Source: Syntrophomonadaceae bacterium (GTDB taxonomy: Bacteria > Bacillota > DSM-12270 > Thermacetogeniales > Thermacetogeniaceae). From it: DNA of 47,590 bases. The notes beneath the pieces were generated by a model that was not told the origin of the DNA, made no database searches, and saw nothing but the letters and a program-made list of their open reading frames with translations. The stretch covers positions 1 through 47,590 of the forward strand of contig JAAYWP010000045.1 of the NCBI GenBank assembly GCA_012516535.1. Direction: 5' to 3'. Below, piece after piece: positions 1 to 10,345 of the stretch. Positions within the stretch are counted from its first letter, which is position 1; each line of letters starts with the position of its first letter. The position numbers and the translations under genes were made by a program.

Positions 1-50
1 CTGAACAATCAGCAGTGCCGGTATAAGTTAATGTCAACAAAATAATTAAA

Positions 51-81
51 GACAGCGGATCTTAAGTCCGCTGTCTTTTTT
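51..81 (+). terminator. Intrinsic terminator, possibly bidirectional
   Basis: A perfect 9-bp stem GACAGCGGA/TCCGCTGTC with a 7-nt loop is followed on the plus strand by a run of T. The A-rich left side gives a weaker T tract on the minus strand. It can therefore end a plus-strand gene lying left of the window and also the minus-strand nucleotidyltransferase gene that stops at 107. Confidence 0.85.
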
Positions 82-106
82 GCTGCTGTGCATCTTTGTT
101 ATTTGC

Positions 107-2575
107 CTATTCAGATGAGCTGATTTCTTTTATTTTTTCCACATACATATCGGTCAGGGATTCTGCGATCTCCTGGTTAAATGCCTCACTGTAAACCCTG
201 CACACCGGTTCATCTGCATCAGGCAGCACCATAGCCCAACCCTGAGGATGCTGTATTTTGAGGCCCTCTGCTGTTTCTATCCTTTGATCTGCAGATGCTT
301 CTGCCAGATGGCGCAGCACTTTTCCCTTTTCCTCCCACATTACCCCCACCTCTTTTCTGGCAACAGCAAATTTGGGGAGTTCAGAGAGAATCATAGACAG
401 GGGCCTGCCTTCTTTTGCCAAATACTGAGCAAGCAGTGCCATACTGGCGAGAGCATCATTATAAAAAAGAAACTGGGGAAAGTGCCGCTGAGAGGCCATC
501 ACATCATCTTTCATAAATTCAACCATCAAAGCCCAGGGAGCTGTTTTTGCTATCCTTACCTCAGCTCCTTCGGCGCGCACCATTTCAATTATTGCTTGTG
601 GAGCAGTAGCAGGTAAAACTAAAATCGCACCTGGATTGGTCCGGGCAGTTATCAAAGAAAAGAGGGCTAAATACTTCTCTTCATCGAACAGTTCACCGCG
701 ATCATCCAGCAGAACTAACATTTCACCTGTTGAATCAACTACTGCACCGAAATGTGCCCCCTGCTCCTTTACCACTTCTCCCAGCCGGGCAGCCGTTTCC
801 TTGAGTTTGGAGATGTTCTGTGGGTAATGCTGCTGGTTGCTGACCGTATTAAGCTCACACCCTAATTCATCAAAAAAACCGGGCAGCAGAGAAGCCAGTT
901 GGTGGCTATCGTAGGCCACCACTATCCGAATCCTATTTCTCCTGGTTAATTCCCGGTCAAGAAATTGCAGCAGAAAATTGAGATAGGATTTACCAATACC
1001 TGGTCTGTACTCCGGGCTCAAAATATCCTCCCTGGCTGCAAAACGAAACTCCTCCCGGTTGAGCAGCCCCTCCACTTTGCGCTGCTCTGCTCGTGAGTAG
1101 TCAGCACCATAATTGTTGAGCAGCCTGATGTTGATCCTGTTCCCCTCCATCCGGTTAACATGTACCCCTCCCTGCAGATCAAAAGCACGGATTCCATAGC
1201 GGTGAACAGGCAGGGTTACCTTGCCCAAATCAATTACATGCAAGCCCGTACTCATCAAACCTGATAGAACAGCATTTTTGATCATCTGGGAGTCGGGGTG
1301 GCCATCAGTGCCCAGTGAGAAATTGCCCTCTTTAATATTGGTCCCTACCGCAGCCCCCAAACGGCTTACCAGGTCCGGACTAAGTTCTGTACAGATTTCT
1401 CCACTGATCCCCATATTGCCAAACAGCCGTGTACGGTTGCAGTTGCCCCAAACCAGGCTGCTGCTGAGTCTTGTTCCTTTTTCAATCCATTTCCCAGGCC
1501 ATATTTTCACAGCTGGTTCAATTATGCTACCTTCACCAACTACAGTGTGATCTCCGATCACGGACCCCTCAAAAGCCCTGCAGGCTGTAAGCAAACGGGC
1601 TTTTTTACCTACTGTACAACCCCGCAGTTCAACTCCATCACCGATCCAGGAGTAGTCCCAGAGAACACACCTTTTGAGTGATGCTCCCTGTCCCACATGA
1701 ACTCCCCTGCCGATCACAGTTAAGGGGCCAACTCTGGTGTTCGGTCCTATAACAGCGCCCTCCCCAATAACAACAGGTGGTATCAGTTCCACACTGGGAT
1801 CGATACGAACACCTTGCTCCATCCAAATACCGGGGGATATCTCTTTACCAGGGAGGGAAATCAATGTGCCCTTTTTTTCTAAAATATCAAACTGTGCCTG
1901 CTGATACTGCTCAACATTTCCGATGTCACACCAGTAGCCCTTTGTTACATATGCGTAAAGGGGTTTTCCCTCAGCCAGAAGCTGCGGGTAGAGGTCTTTG
2001 GAGAAGTCCACCATTTCCTGTTCTTTGATATAATCGAGAACCTCCGGCTCCAGGATATAAATACCTGTATTTACCGTGTCACTGAATACCTCACCCCAAC
2101 CGGGCTTTTCCAAAAAGCGGATAATCCTTCCCTGTTCATCTGTAATCACCACACCATATTCCAGTGGACAGCTGACAGTTGTTAAAACCAGTGTAACCAG
2201 GGCCTTCTTTGCCCGGTGAAACTCAACAGCCTCTTGTAAATTGCAGTCGGTCAGAGCATCGCCGCTGATTACCACAAAGGTTTCATCCAAAAAGGAGGAA
2301 GCATTTTTTACACTTCCTGCTGTACCCAGTGGTGTTTCTTCTATAAAATAGTTCAGATGAACTCCATAGCCACTGCCATTACCAAAATAGGACTTGATCT
2401 CCTCCGGCAGGTATTGCAGGGTAACGGCGATATCAGTGATAGCCTGCTGGCGCAATAAATAAACAGTATGCTCCATACAGGGTCTATTCAAAATCGGCAC
2501 CATCGGTTTTGGTAAAGCACAGGTCAGAGGGCGCAATCGTGACCCTTCGCCTCCTGCCATGATCACTGCTTTCAA
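107..2575 (-). CDS. Sugar nucleotidyltransferase fused to a degenerate phosphohexomutase domain
   Basis: An 822-aa three-part protein. Residues 1-230 form a nucleotidyltransferase domain with the [11 protein letters not shown] signature at the N-terminus, as in mannose-1-phosphate guanylyltransferase and glucose-1-phosphate nucleotidyltransferases. Residues about 250-380 are hexapeptide (left-handed beta-helix) repeats. The rest resembles phosphomannomutase/phosphoglucomutase, but the expected motifs are eroded: no SASHNP-like phosphoserine loop ([11 protein letters not shown] instead), no DGDGDR metal loop (VVDSTGEM instead), and no RPSGTEP phosphate loop (VLPDADEP instead). I infer an active pyrophosphorylase with a probably dead mutase domain. 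The start overlaps the stop of the upstream glycosyltransferase by 4 bp, so the two are translationally coupled. Sugar and nucleotide specificity cannot be read from sequence. Confidence 0.85.
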   Translation of the reverse strand: MKAVIMAGGEGSRLRPLTCALPKPMVPILNRPCMEHTVYLLRQQAITDIAVTLQYLPEEIKSYFGNGSGYGVHLNYFIEETPLGTAGSVKNASSFLDETFVVISGDALTDCNLQEAVEFHRAKKALVTLVLTTVSCPLEYGVVITDEQGRIIRFLEKPGWGEVFSDTVNTGIYILEPEVLDYIKEQEMVDFSKDLYPQLLAEGKPLYAYVTKGYWCDIGNVEQYQQAQFDILEKKGTLISLPGKEISPGIWMEQGVRIDPSVELIPPVVIGEGAVIGPNTRVGPLTVIGRGVHVGQGASLKRCVLWDYSWIGDGVELRGCTVGKKARLLTACRAFEGSVIGDHTVVGEGSIIEPAVKIWPGKWIEKGTRLSSSLVWGNCNRTRLFGNMGISGEICTELSPDLVSRLGAAVGTNIKEGNFSLGTDGHPDSQMIKNAVLSGLMSTGLHVIDLGKVTLPVHRYGIRAFDLQGGVHVNRMEGNRINIRLLNNYGADYSRAEQRKVEGLLNREEFRFAAREDILSPEYRPGIGKSYLNFLLQFLDRELTRRNRIRIVVAYDSHQLASLLPGFFDELGCELNTVSNQQHYPQNISKLKETAARLGEVVKEQGAHFGAVVDSTGEMLVLLDDRGELFDEEKYLALFSLITARTNPGAILVLPATAPQAIIEMVRAEGAEVRIAKTAPWALMVEFMKDDVMASQRHFPQFLFYNDALASMALLAQYLAKEGRPLSMILSELPKFAVARKEVGVMWEEKGKVLRHLAEASADQRIETAEGLKIQHPQGWAMVLPDADEPVCRVYSEAFNQEIAESLTDMYVEKIKEISSSE

Positions 2576-3912
2576 TGGTATCGTCCCCCTTCAGTGATGG
2601 TTTCGGTCCTTTCACTTTGCTCTTTTCCTAAAAGATATCCGGGAACAGCATACCTCCCTATTTCCTCTACTCCCTGCCGGTTATTTTTGCGCAGATCTAT
2701 TTCAGCCAGCCAGCTATCGGTCTTCCAGGAGCTTGCTTCATAATCATCATGTACCTCTGTGTAAACCTCCCTGGTCTTATAAGCGATTTCATCCCAGGTA
2801 TAAAATTTCCTGAGATCCTGGTAGGCACGCTCTGCCAGTTTTTTTGCCAGATCCGGTTCATGCAGCAGGCGCAGAATATTGTCCGCCAGGGAATTGGGGT
2901 TTCCGGGATAGCATTTTAAGCCATTTACTTCATGCTGGACGATCTCTCCGAGCCCGCCCACATCTGCAACCACAACAGGGGTATGAGCAGCCATAGCTTC
3001 CAGGGCTACCATACCAAATGGTTCATAGGTGCTGGGGAAGACCGCCACATCAGCCTCTCTATAGAGGAAATCCCGGGTTCTGTCATCGATATAACCGGTG
3101 AAATAGATTTTTTCATAGATGTTCATATCCCTGGCTTTGTTTTTCAAATATTCCAGTGCTGGCCCCTTGCCTGCAATAATAAATTTAGCCTGTGGATAGT
3201 AGTGGAGTACCTTGGGAACAGCATCTACCAGAAGATGTGCCCCTTTTTCCTGGACAAGCCTGCCCACAAAAAATACGATCTTCTCATCTGGGGAAGCAAA
3301 AAAATCCCGGGAGAGACCTACATGTTCTTTGCGCTGGTAACGAGACATATTCACCCCATTAGGCACAACCCGTATTTTGTCAGCTGGAAGCTGAAAAACC
3401 CTTTTTAACTCCTGCTCCATATAGTGGCTGCAGACTATCACCCGCCAGGCCTCATAGGTCAACCACCACTCCACATCACTGATATACCGCTGGAGATCAT
3501 TATGCAGTCCCTGATTGCGCCCGTACTCGGTAGCATGGATTGTTGCAATCAAAGGGAGCTTATAGGCATGTTTTAACACCCTTCCTGCATAAGCCACAAG
3601 CCAGTCATGGGCATGCACCAGGTCGAACTTTTTGAGAGTATTGACTAGAGGGACTGCGCGTTCAATCATGCTCAAATTGAGCTGCAGGATCCAGGCAATA
3701 AAATCGGGCGCAGACAGGTTATAGGGCTGCACCCGGTAAACATGGACACCGTCTATAATCTCCATTTCCTTGGATTCAGGTGTTCCTACTGTAATCAGGT
3801 GTACCTCATCACCTGCTGCCGCTAGAGCACTGGAAAGGTCACAGACATGCTGGGCTAACCCCCCGATACTGCGCGGGGGATACTCCCAGGAAAGCATTAA
3901 GATCCGCATCAC
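2572..3912 (-). CDS. Glycosyltransferase family 4, glycogen-synthase-like
   Basis: A 446-aa two-domain GT-B protein. The N-terminal domain begins with [20 protein letters not shown], a nucleotide-sugar glycosyltransferase start typical of glycogen/starch synthases and related GT4 enzymes, and has the HAHDW motif near residue 100. The C-terminal domain has VPNGVN and the donor-binding stretch [11 protein letters not shown] with the E-x7-E pattern. No signal peptide or membrane segment is visible, so it should be cytoplasmic. It lies between a CBM25-like gene and a sugar nucleotidyltransferase, which suggests synthesis of an intracellular alpha-glucan or similar polymer. The product is inferred and other GT4 activities are possible. 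Confidence 0.85.
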   Translation of the reverse strand: MMRILMLSWEYPPRSIGGLAQHVCDLSSALAAAGDEVHLITVGTPESKEMEIIDGVHVYRVQPYNLSAPDFIAWILQLNLSMIERAVPLVNTLKKFDLVHAHDWLVAYAGRVLKHAYKLPLIATIHATEYGRNQGLHNDLQRYISDVEWWLTYEAWRVIVCSHYMEQELKRVFQLPADKIRVVPNGVNMSRYQRKEHVGLSRDFFASPDEKIVFFVGRLVQEKGAHLLVDAVPKVLHYYPQAKFIIAGKGPALEYLKNKARDMNIYEKIYFTGYIDDRTRDFLYREADVAVFPSTYEPFGMVALEAMAAHTPVVVADVGGLGEIVQHEVNGLKCYPGNPNSLADNILRLLHEPDLAKKLAERAYQDLRKFYTWDEIAYKTREVYTEVHDDYEASSWKTDSWLAEIDLRKNNRQGVEEIGRYAVPGYLLGKEQSERTETITEGGRYH

Positions 3913-4022
3913 CGTATCTCCTTACCATATCTTGTTGTAGATAAAATATATCCCCTCACAGATAGCCTACAGGGGACTCTAAAGGGAGGGGAATCTATCA
4001 GTGGGAGGGTCATCCCGGTTAA

Positions 4023-4415
4023 TTAGGGAATATCTCCGGAGTGAATTTCCAAACTCCAGTTTCTGCCATTATTATTGTCCCAGTTTTCGGCATTATCTTT
4101 AAAACAGAAGTTTAATCTGCTGTCACTGTCAGCTACAAATTGGACCTCCCATACCCCATTATTTTTCTGCATCGGCAGATCCTCTACAGAACTCCAGCTG
4201 TGACTGGGTCCATAGCCTTTATGCAGATAAACCTGTTCCGCCCCGGACTGAGCCAGCAGCCCTTGATACTTTATTGTAACCCTTTCCCCCATAGTCAGCG
4301 GTACAGGGGACACATTTATACCACCCTCCACTTCCACTTCACGCCTTTTACGACCATCAGTTCGTTGACTGGTACTGCGCGTTCTGGTTATACCACAGCA
4401 CTTCCTCTGTGGCAA
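4023..4415 (-). CDS. Small CBM25-like carbohydrate-binding protein
   Basis: About 130 aa. After a basic 30-residue N-terminus, one beta-sandwich-like module runs to the end, with QVYLHKGYG and FKDNAENWDNNNGRNW, which resemble the starch-binding motifs of CBM25/CBM53. There is no catalytic domain, signal peptide or anchor, so the protein seems to be a free cytoplasmic glucan-binding module. The TTG start is supported by AAGGGAG about 9 nt upstream. It is first in a minus-strand cluster with a GT4 synthase-like enzyme and a nucleotidyltransferase, which fits a role in binding glycogen-like polymer. Family assignment is by motif memory only. Confidence 0.7.
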   Translation of the reverse strand: MPQRKCCGITRTRSTSQRTDGRKRREVEVEGGINVSPVPLTMGERVTIKYQGLLAQSGAEQVYLHKGYGPSHSWSSVEDLPMQKNNGVWEVQFVADSDSRLNFCFKDNAENWDNNNGRNWSLEIHSGDIP

Positions 4416-4524
4416 AACACCTCACTCCCTTCTAACGGTCAATTTTTCTCCTTTTAGTATGCAACCCACGATGGGAAATATACGGGAAACACATGAAAAC
4501 AATTGTATTTAGGAATAATAAGCA

Positions 4525-6183
4525 TTGAAAAACACAACATGGAAAGCTGGGAAAAATATGATTTCCTTTTTCCGCTGGCTTGGTAAATTTCTCAAACATA
4601 TGACAGCTGAGCCAACAGGTGCTTTGCTCAAACCGGGGGATCCCGGTTACCAGGAGGTTCACACACTTAGCTCAAATCTGGATAAAAATATAAAAATAAT
4701 CACCGAAATTTTTGGGCTTTGTGATGATCTTATGGTCCGCGGGCTGAAGATCGGGAGGGGTAAAAAACAGGTTAGAGTAGCGGTAATCTACCTGGACCCC
4801 CTGATAAATCATACCCGTTTGCAGCAGGGCTTAATGCACTGTCTACAGACCATAGATCATCTGCCATCTATGGGAGTTACAACAGAGTGGCTGATCAATA
4901 ATGCCCTGTCCGATGGCAGGGTAATCGAAAAAAAGAGCTTTGTAGAGATTACAGACGAGATCAACCGGGGAGCGGCATGCCTGTTGATCGAAGGTCTGGA
5001 TCAAGCACTGCTGATCAGATTGGCGGAAAAAATAGGTCGAGCAGTTGAAGGGCCCGTTACAGAAAATGTGTCCAAAGGAGCCCTTGATGCCTTTAATGAG
5101 GATGTGCGCACAAATATCGCTCTATTACGCAAACGCCTGCACACTACACGCCTGGCTGTGGAAAACCTGCAGATAGGTGAACTGACCAAAACAGAGGTTA
5201 AATTGGTCTACCTTAAGGGCTATGTGATTGAAGGTTTAGTTGACGAAATCAAGTCCCGGGTCAGGCGCATCAGAATAGATGGAATTGTTGACAGCGGCCA
5301 GGTAGAGGAGCTTATCCAGGACAGCGCCTTTTCCCTGTTCAGCCTCCTTGACAGCACAGAACGGCCCGACAAACTGGCTGCCAACCTGCTGGAGGGTAAG
5401 GCTGGATTGCTGTTCGACAACACCCCTATTGCCATAATCATACCTGGTACATTGATTAATCAAATACAAAGCCCGGAAGACTATTACCAACGCTACTGGT
5501 TCAGCTCCTGGATCAGAGTACTGCGCTGGCTGGCGCTCCTGACTGCCTTGCTGGGCCCTTCACTTTGGATTGCTATTATCACTTTTCACCAGGAACTGCT
5601 GCCCACAGAACTGCTGATGACCATACTGGTCACCAGAGAAGGTGTGCCCTTTCCGGGCCTGGTAGAAGCTCTGATTATGGAGTTGTCATTAGAGGTACTG
5701 CGGGAGGCGGGTTTGCGCCTTCCCCAAACTTTCGGGCAAACCATCAGTATAGTGGGAGCAGTGGTATTGGGACAGGCAGCAGTCAGCGCAGGGTTGGCGT
5801 CACCTGGTATGGTGATTGTGGTGGCTCTTACGGCTATCGCCTCCTTTGTTATTCCCACACAACCCCTGTCCAACACCATCCGCATCCTGCGGTTCCCCTT
5901 TATGCTGCTGGCAGCCTCCTTTGGACTGATCGGTATTATCGTTGGGTTTTCCATTTTGACCTATCATTTGTGTTCACTGCGTTCCTACGGCATCCCCTTC
6001 CTGAGCCCTCTGGCACCTTTATCTTTTGGTGATTTAAAAGATACCTTCATCAGGGCACCTATTTGGAAAATGCTTTTTCGTCCGCGCCTGACAGGCTACA
6101 GAGAACCCCAGCGACAGAACCCTGATCAGAGGCCCCATCCACCTTCAAGAAAGGGGAAAAAATTTATCAGGAGGAGGAAGTAA
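4525..6183 (+). CDS. Spore germination receptor subunit A (GerA family), operon 1
   Basis: A 552-aa GerXA-type protein. The N-terminal about 300 residues are soluble and include the family stretches TTEWLINNALSDGRV and DNTPIAIIIPG. Several membrane segments follow between about 320 and 480, with VPFPGLVEALIMEL and LRLPQTFGQTISIVG, and the tail is basic. GerA proteins sit in the spore inner membrane with B and C subunits and sense small-molecule germinants. It is first in an A-B-C operon; the B gene starts 3 nt after this stop. The TTG start at 4525 has only a weak AGGA upstream, and an ATG at 4558 (MISFFRWLGK) is an equally good start. Confidence 0.9.
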   Translation: MKNTTWKAGKNMISFFRWLGKFLKHMTAEPTGALLKPGDPGYQEVHTLSSNLDKNIKIITEIFGLCDDLMVRGLKIGRGKKQVRVAVIYLDPLINHTRLQQGLMHCLQTIDHLPSMGVTTEWLINNALSDGRVIEKKSFVEITDEINRGAACLLIEGLDQALLIRLAEKIGRAVEGPVTENVSKGALDAFNEDVRTNIALLRKRLHTTRLAVENLQIGELTKTEVKLVYLKGYVIEGLVDEIKSRVRRIRIDGIVDSGQVEELIQDSAFSLFSLLDSTERPDKLAANLLEGKAGLLFDNTPIAIIIPGTLINQIQSPEDYYQRYWFSSWIRVLRWLALLTALLGPSLWIAIITFHQELLPTELLMTILVTREGVPFPGLVEALIMELSLEVLREAGLRLPQTFGQTISIVGAVVLGQAAVSAGLASPGMVIVVALTAIASFVIPTQPLSNTIRILRFPFMLLAASFGLIGIIVGFSILTYHLCSLRSYGIPFLSPLAPLSFGDLKDTFIRAPIWKMLFRPRLTGYREPQRQNPDQRPHPPSRKGKKFIRRRK

Positions 6184-6185
6184 TA

Positions 6186-7280
6186 ATGCTGGACAGAGGG
6201 CGCATCAGCAGTGTGCAGTTGTTTCTGTTATTGGTAATTGCTGAAGCAGCTACCGCATTTCTCTATGCCCCTTCTAGTGTTATAAAGATGGTTGGGAGAG
6301 ATAGTTGGCTCACTCCCTTCATTGCTGCAATTTCCGGTTTGGTGGTAGCAGTTGTTTGCATTGCTCTTGCCAAAAGGTTTCCACAACAGGTTTTTACTGA
6401 GTACCTCCCCCAAATCCTGGGGAAAATCCCCGGGAAAATTTTGGCTGGGGTTTACACAGCGGTTTTCATCCATCTCAGCAGTGTGATCATGAATCAAAGC
6501 TCTGCTTTTATTCATGTGGCTTTTTTAAGGGAAACTCCTCTTGTGGCCCTGGAAATCATTATTGGACTGGCATCAATCTACGGTGTCTACCTGGGTATTG
6601 AGGTCATTGCCCGGCAGAATGAACTGGTATGGCCGGTTTGGGTGCTGTCCATTTTCATCATCATTCTTTTAGTAGCTGAGTCAATCAATCCAGACAACTT
6701 CAGGCCATTTCTGGAAAAGGGGATCATGCCAGTCATCAAAGGCAGTGCACTTTTCAGCTCTTTCCGGGGGGAAGTATTTCTGCTGCTCATGCTCTACCCC
6801 TACCTCAATAAAAAAGAGGATGTATATAAAAGCGCAGTATATCATCTGCTCACAACAGCTGTTTTATTGGGAATAATCACAGCAGCAATAATCGGGGTCT
6901 TCGGTGAGCTGATTCCTGTTTATATGGTTTTTCCCATCTATAATCTTGCCCGCTACATTTCTTTAGCCCGATTTGTGGAACGCATTCAAATCCTGATTGT
7001 GGTTATGTGGATGTTCGGTGTGATCGTTAAACTGGCGGTATTCTATCACTCAGCTGCCATTGCCGCAGCCAACACCCTAGGACTTAAAAATTACCGGCTA
7101 ACCCTATTACCAATTTTGGCAGGAACCATCATCATCAGCAGGCTATTCTATGGTGATCATTTGAGTTTGACACATTTTCTTTCTCATATTTTTCCCTACT
7201 ATGGACCTGTAGTAGAGCTAGTTATCCCTGCACTAGTTCTACTGATCGCAGTTATCTTGAAGAAAGGTGGCAAAAGCTGA
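6186..7280 (+). CDS. Spore germination receptor subunit B (GerAB/endospore permease), operon 1
   Basis: A 364-aa, almost entirely hydrophobic protein with about ten predicted membrane segments, of the GerAB branch of the amino acid/polyamine permease superfamily. Family hallmarks include the early segment LLLVIAEAATAFLYAP and the glycine-rich loop GVYLGIEVIARQNE. B subunits are thought to form the germinant-binding channel of the receptor. It is preceded by AGGAGGAAG just upstream of the ATG and lies 3 nt after gerXA, so it is co-transcribed with it. Confidence 0.92.
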   Translation: MLDRGRISSVQLFLLLVIAEAATAFLYAPSSVIKMVGRDSWLTPFIAAISGLVVAVVCIALAKRFPQQVFTEYLPQILGKIPGKILAGVYTAVFIHLSSVIMNQSSAFIHVAFLRETPLVALEIIIGLASIYGVYLGIEVIARQNELVWPVWVLSIFIIILLVAESINPDNFRPFLEKGIMPVIKGSALFSSFRGEVFLLLMLYPYLNKKEDVYKSAVYHLLTTAVLLGIITAAIIGVFGELIPVYMVFPIYNLARYISLARFVERIQILIVVMWMFGVIVKLAVFYHSAAIAAANTLGLKNYRLTLLPILAGTIIISRLFYGDHLSLTHFLSHIFPYYGPVVELVIPALVLLIAVILKKGGKS

Positions 7281-7281
7281 C

Positions 7282-8544
7282 ATGATTACGCTGCTTCGCA
7301 AAATTTTTTTCTCTTTGCTGGTCATTATACTCCTCTTCACCTCCGGCTGTTGGAACAGAAGAGAAATGGATACACTGACCGTCAATTCTGCTCTGGGCTT
7401 TGATCTGATCGAAACCAACGGAGAAACTAAAATCCTGCTGTCTGTGCTGACGATCAAGCCATCCCAGGCTATCGGTGGTGCCGGAGATATGGCCGGAGGA
7501 GGTGCAGGACAACAACAATCAGTAACAGGTCAGGTGATCTCCATCACCGGTGACACTGTGGAGGATGCGGTGCGCAACTGGAACCAGTGCTCCTCAAGGC
7601 AACTCTTCATGGCTCACACTGTACTCTTTGTGATCGGTGAATCTGTTGCTAAGGAAGGGATCGGCTGGGTGATCGATTTCGGCACCCGCAACCGGGATAT
7701 ACCGGAGAGGGCATTGGTTGTGGTCTGTGAAGGTACGGCCCGGGACGCTCTCCAGGCCCAACCCGAGTTTGAGCCCCTGCTCTCCACAGAGGTCTATAAT
7801 ATACTGAATCAAAATAGATATTTCACTTCCAAAAGCAAAGCAACTGATATCATCGAAACAATGTATGATCTCTTGACTCCAGGCAGAGATGTTTCATTGG
7901 CATTCCTGAAAACCTTTGTTCCACCGGAAAAGGGCTCTTCAGTTAGACAAACACCACAGACCATTGATGGAAAAGATAGTGAAGGTGAACAGCCGGATCA
8001 TAAAGTTCCAACTGTGGCGGGAGCGGTTGTCTTTCGGGGTGAAAAAGCGGTAGGGCGGCTAAATGAAGCGGAAACCCAGGGTATGTTGTTTATCATGGGA
8101 GAAGCACAAGGGGGAATAATTTCGGTGGCCTTTGACTCCACTGGGAAAAACACCTCATTTCTTTTTCGAGATGTGAATACAAAAGTAAAAACAGTGATCG
8201 AAAAGAATGAAATTACCTACCAGGTAGAGATCAAGGGAACAGGAGAACTAATTGGAGCAGCACCGGGGACCATAGATATTACAAATAGGAGTGATATTCA
8301 AAAAATGGAGCATATGATCAACAAGGAGGTGGTATACCGCTGCCGGAAAGCGGTTAACAAAGCACAGGAACTGGGGTCAGATCCCTTTGGGTTTGGGGAT
8401 AAGCTCCATCGCACCCACCCAGGGGTTTGGAAGGAGATCGAAGACCGCTGGGAAGATATCTTCCCTCATATTAGAGTAAGCATCACAGCAGAATTTTCTG
8501 TAGAGCACTCAGGGCTGATCGATAAATCATTGCATATAAGATAG
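7282..8544 (+). CDS. Spore germination receptor lipoprotein subunit C (GerAC), operon 1
   Basis: GerXC-type lipoprotein of about 420 aa. From the ATG at 7282 the N-terminus is a signal peptide with lipobox FTSGC, lipidated on Cys23, followed by WNRREMDTLT, the usual start of mature GerAC proteins. The C-terminal domain has the family pattern GFGDKLHRTHPGVWKEI. The ORF track begins at GTG 7267, inside gerXB, but the ATG at 7282 has GGTGG upstream and gives a better signal peptide. It directly follows gerXB and completes the A-B-C receptor. A short repeat-like sequence follows the stop. Confidence 0.9.
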   Translation: MITLLRKIFFSLLVIILLFTSGCWNRREMDTLTVNSALGFDLIETNGETKILLSVLTIKPSQAIGGAGDMAGGGAGQQQSVTGQVISITGDTVEDAVRNWNQCSSRQLFMAHTVLFVIGESVAKEGIGWVIDFGTRNRDIPERALVVVCEGTARDALQAQPEFEPLLSTEVYNILNQNRYFTSKSKATDIIETMYDLLTPGRDVSLAFLKTFVPPEKGSSVRQTPQTIDGKDSEGEQPDHKVPTVAGAVVFRGEKAVGRLNEAETQGMLFIMGEAQGGIISVAFDSTGKNTSFLFRDVNTKVKTVIEKNEITYQVEIKGTGELIGAAPGTIDITNRSDIQKMEHMINKEVVYRCRKAVNKAQELGSDPFGFGDKLHRTHPGVWKEIEDRWEDIFPHIRVSITAEFSVEHSGLIDKSLHIR

Positions 8545-8615
8545 TAGTTGAATCAGTAGTTAGGCATCTATTAATAGTTGGTGGTCAGTCATCATTGGTC
8601 GGATGATTACTGTAC

Positions 8616-8663
8616 AAAAAAACATCTGTTCACTCCACACCAGAGGTGTTCGGTGAACAGATG
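8616..8663 (-). terminator. Intrinsic terminator of the citrate/isocitrate gene cluster
   Basis: On the minus strand a perfect 11-bp stem CATCTGTTCAC/GTGAACAGATG encloses an inner ACACC/GGTGT stem and is followed by TTTTTTT. It lies about 75 bp past the stop of the isocitrate dehydrogenase gene and separates that operon from the convergent germination operon. Confidence 0.9.
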
Positions 8664-8739
8664 AAATATACTGTCGTGGACAGTAAATTTTAGAGGTCAG
8701 ACAACAGCCAAGGGAAATGCCCCTGTGGCAGTCTTAGAT

Positions 8740-9738
8740 TTAAAGCTTTTCTGCGATTGCCCTGGCCATTTCTGATCCCTTAGCACTTCCACCTAGATCA
8801 TAGGTCAGGTATTTCCCCTCTTCCAGCACTTGATTAATTGCTTTCATCACCCGTTCAGCAGCTTCCATTTCTCCTATATATTTAAGCATCATTACACCTG
8901 AGAGAATGGTTGCCAGGGGGTTTACCTTGTCCATACCGGCGTATTTAGGAGCACTGCCATGTACCGGCTCAAAAACCGCATAATCCTTTCCAATATTGGC
9001 ACCAGGTGCAACACCCAGACCGCCCACAAGCCCTGCACAGATATCTGAAATGATGTCACCATAGAGATTGGGCATCACTAAAACATCAAAATCCTCAGGT
9101 TTCTGCACAAGCTTCATTGAACAGGCATCAACAATCCGGTCCTCAAATTCTATATCACTGTACTCCGCAGCAACCTGCCTTGCCACCTCCAGGAACAAAC
9201 CATCTGTGCACTTCATAATGTTTGCCTTGTGTACAGCGGTAACCTTTTTACGGCCTTCCCGGCGGGCAAGTTCAAAAGCATGGCGCACAATGCGCTCTGA
9301 TCCGGCCCTGGTGATGATCTTAATGCTCTCTGCTGCATCCTCTCCAACCATATGCTCGATTCCCGCATAAAGGTCTTCGGTGTTTTCACGCACCACAATA
9401 ATATCCACATTCTCATAACGGGTTTTCACTGCTGGAAGGCTTTTCGCAGGCCTGATGTTGGCATACAGGTCTAAAGATTTACGCAGAGCAACATTCACAC
9501 TGCGGAAACCTGTGCCAATAGGTGTTGTCAGGGGCCCTTTGAGGGCGACTTTATTTCGCTTGATTGATTCTAAAACATGATCAGGCAGAGGTGTGCCGTA
9601 TTTTTCGATCACACCCTCCCCTGCTTCGACAACTTCCCACTCAATACCTACATCAACTGCATCAAGGACAATACGAGCAGCCCTTGTAACATCTGGGCCT
9701 GTCCCATCTCCAGGAATTAACGTAATAGTATGTTTCAA
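8740..9738 (-). CDS. Isocitrate dehydrogenase (isocitrate/isopropylmalate dehydrogenase family)
   Basis: A short-type beta-decarboxylating dehydrogenase of about 332 aa that converts isocitrate (or homoisocitrate) to the 2-oxo acid. Evidence includes [13 protein letters not shown] at the N-terminus, the substrate loop [10 protein letters not shown] with a Ser as in isocitrate dehydrogenases, [12 protein letters not shown], and [17 protein letters not shown]. The cofactor loop reads HGSAPKYAG; Lys-Tyr here is usual for NADP enzymes such as E. coli Icd, while NAD enzymes often have Asp-Ile. The ORF track start at 9819 is too long: TTG at 9738 ([11 protein letters not shown]) has GGAGTG 6 nt upstream. 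It is last in the cluster after LeuD-like and LeuC-like genes. Confidence 0.88.
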   Translation of the reverse strand: MKHTITLIPGDGTGPDVTRAARIVLDAVDVGIEWEVVEAGEGVIEKYGTPLPDHVLESIKRNKVALKGPLTTPIGTGFRSVNVALRKSLDLYANIRPAKSLPAVKTRYENVDIIVVRENTEDLYAGIEHMVGEDAAESIKIITRAGSERIVRHAFELARREGRKKVTAVHKANIMKCTDGLFLEVARQVAAEYSDIEFEDRIVDACSMKLVQKPEDFDVLVMPNLYGDIISDICAGLVGGLGVAPGANIGKDYAVFEPVHGSAPKYAGMDKVNPLATILSGVMMLKYIGEMEAAERVMKAINQVLEEGKYLTYDLGGSAKGSEMARAIAEKL

Positions 9739-9822
9739 AACTAACACTCCGTTTCCGAATATTCTAGTGCTGAAACTGCACGAATTTAATGTTTTTTTTA
9801 CTTCTCTGTTATGTGGCACATT

Positions 9823-10323
9823 TTACTCAAGATGAAAAGTGCCATATTTCCGGAAATGCTCTGCCAATCCCCCATCTGACAAAATCTTTAACATGACTGA
9901 GGGCAGAGGTTTGATAGGGACCTCTATCCCCTTGGTCAGGTTTTGCAGCAAGCCCTTCTCCAAATCAACTAGCAGTTCATCACCTGACTCAATCAAACTT
10001 GTATCACAGATAACCACCGGCAGCCCGGTGTTGATAGCATTCCGGTAAAAGATGCGGGCAAAGGACTGGGCCAAAACTGCTCCGACTCCTGCATTGAGCA
10101 GGGCAAGAGGCGCCTGTTCCCGGGAAGACCCACAGCCGAAATTACGGCCTGCTACTACAAAATCCCCAGGCTGCACCCTACGGGCAAAATCCGGATCCAG
10201 GTCCTCCATCACATGTTTGGCCAGTTCCTTCATATCCAGAGTCTTAAATTTATACTTGCCTGATATAATGTAATCTGTATTTACATCATCGCCAAAACAA
10301 TGGGCTTTTCCCCTAAGTTCCAT
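9823..10323 (-). CDS. Aconitase-superfamily small subunit (LeuD-like)
   Basis: A 166-aa LeuD-type swivel domain. It has GDDVNTDYII near residue 11 and NFGCGSSREQAP near residue 61, the conserved motifs of 3-isopropylmalate dehydratase and homoaconitase small subunits. It pairs with the large subunit encoded upstream (10539-11810) to form a hydro-lyase. With an isocitrate dehydrogenase next and a NifV/Re-citrate-synthase-like gene at the head of the cluster, citrate or homocitrate is a more likely substrate than isopropylmalate. The substrate loop reads GKYKFKTLD, from which I cannot decide specificity. Confidence 0.88.
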   Translation of the reverse strand: MELRGKAHCFGDDVNTDYIISGKYKFKTLDMKELAKHVMEDLDPDFARRVQPGDFVVAGRNFGCGSSREQAPLALLNAGVGAVLAQSFARIFYRNAINTGLPVVICDTSLIESGDELLVDLEKGLLQNLTKGIEVPIKPLPSVMLKILSDGGLAEHFRKYGTFHLE

Positions 10324-10345
10324 CTATAATCCCCCTATCTAATTT

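Noticed and set aside
8670-8684. ACTGTC-GTG-GACAGT hairpin as a plus-strand terminator for germination operon 1
   Set aside because: The stem is 6 bp with a 3-nt loop and the following AAATTTTA is not a convincing T tract.
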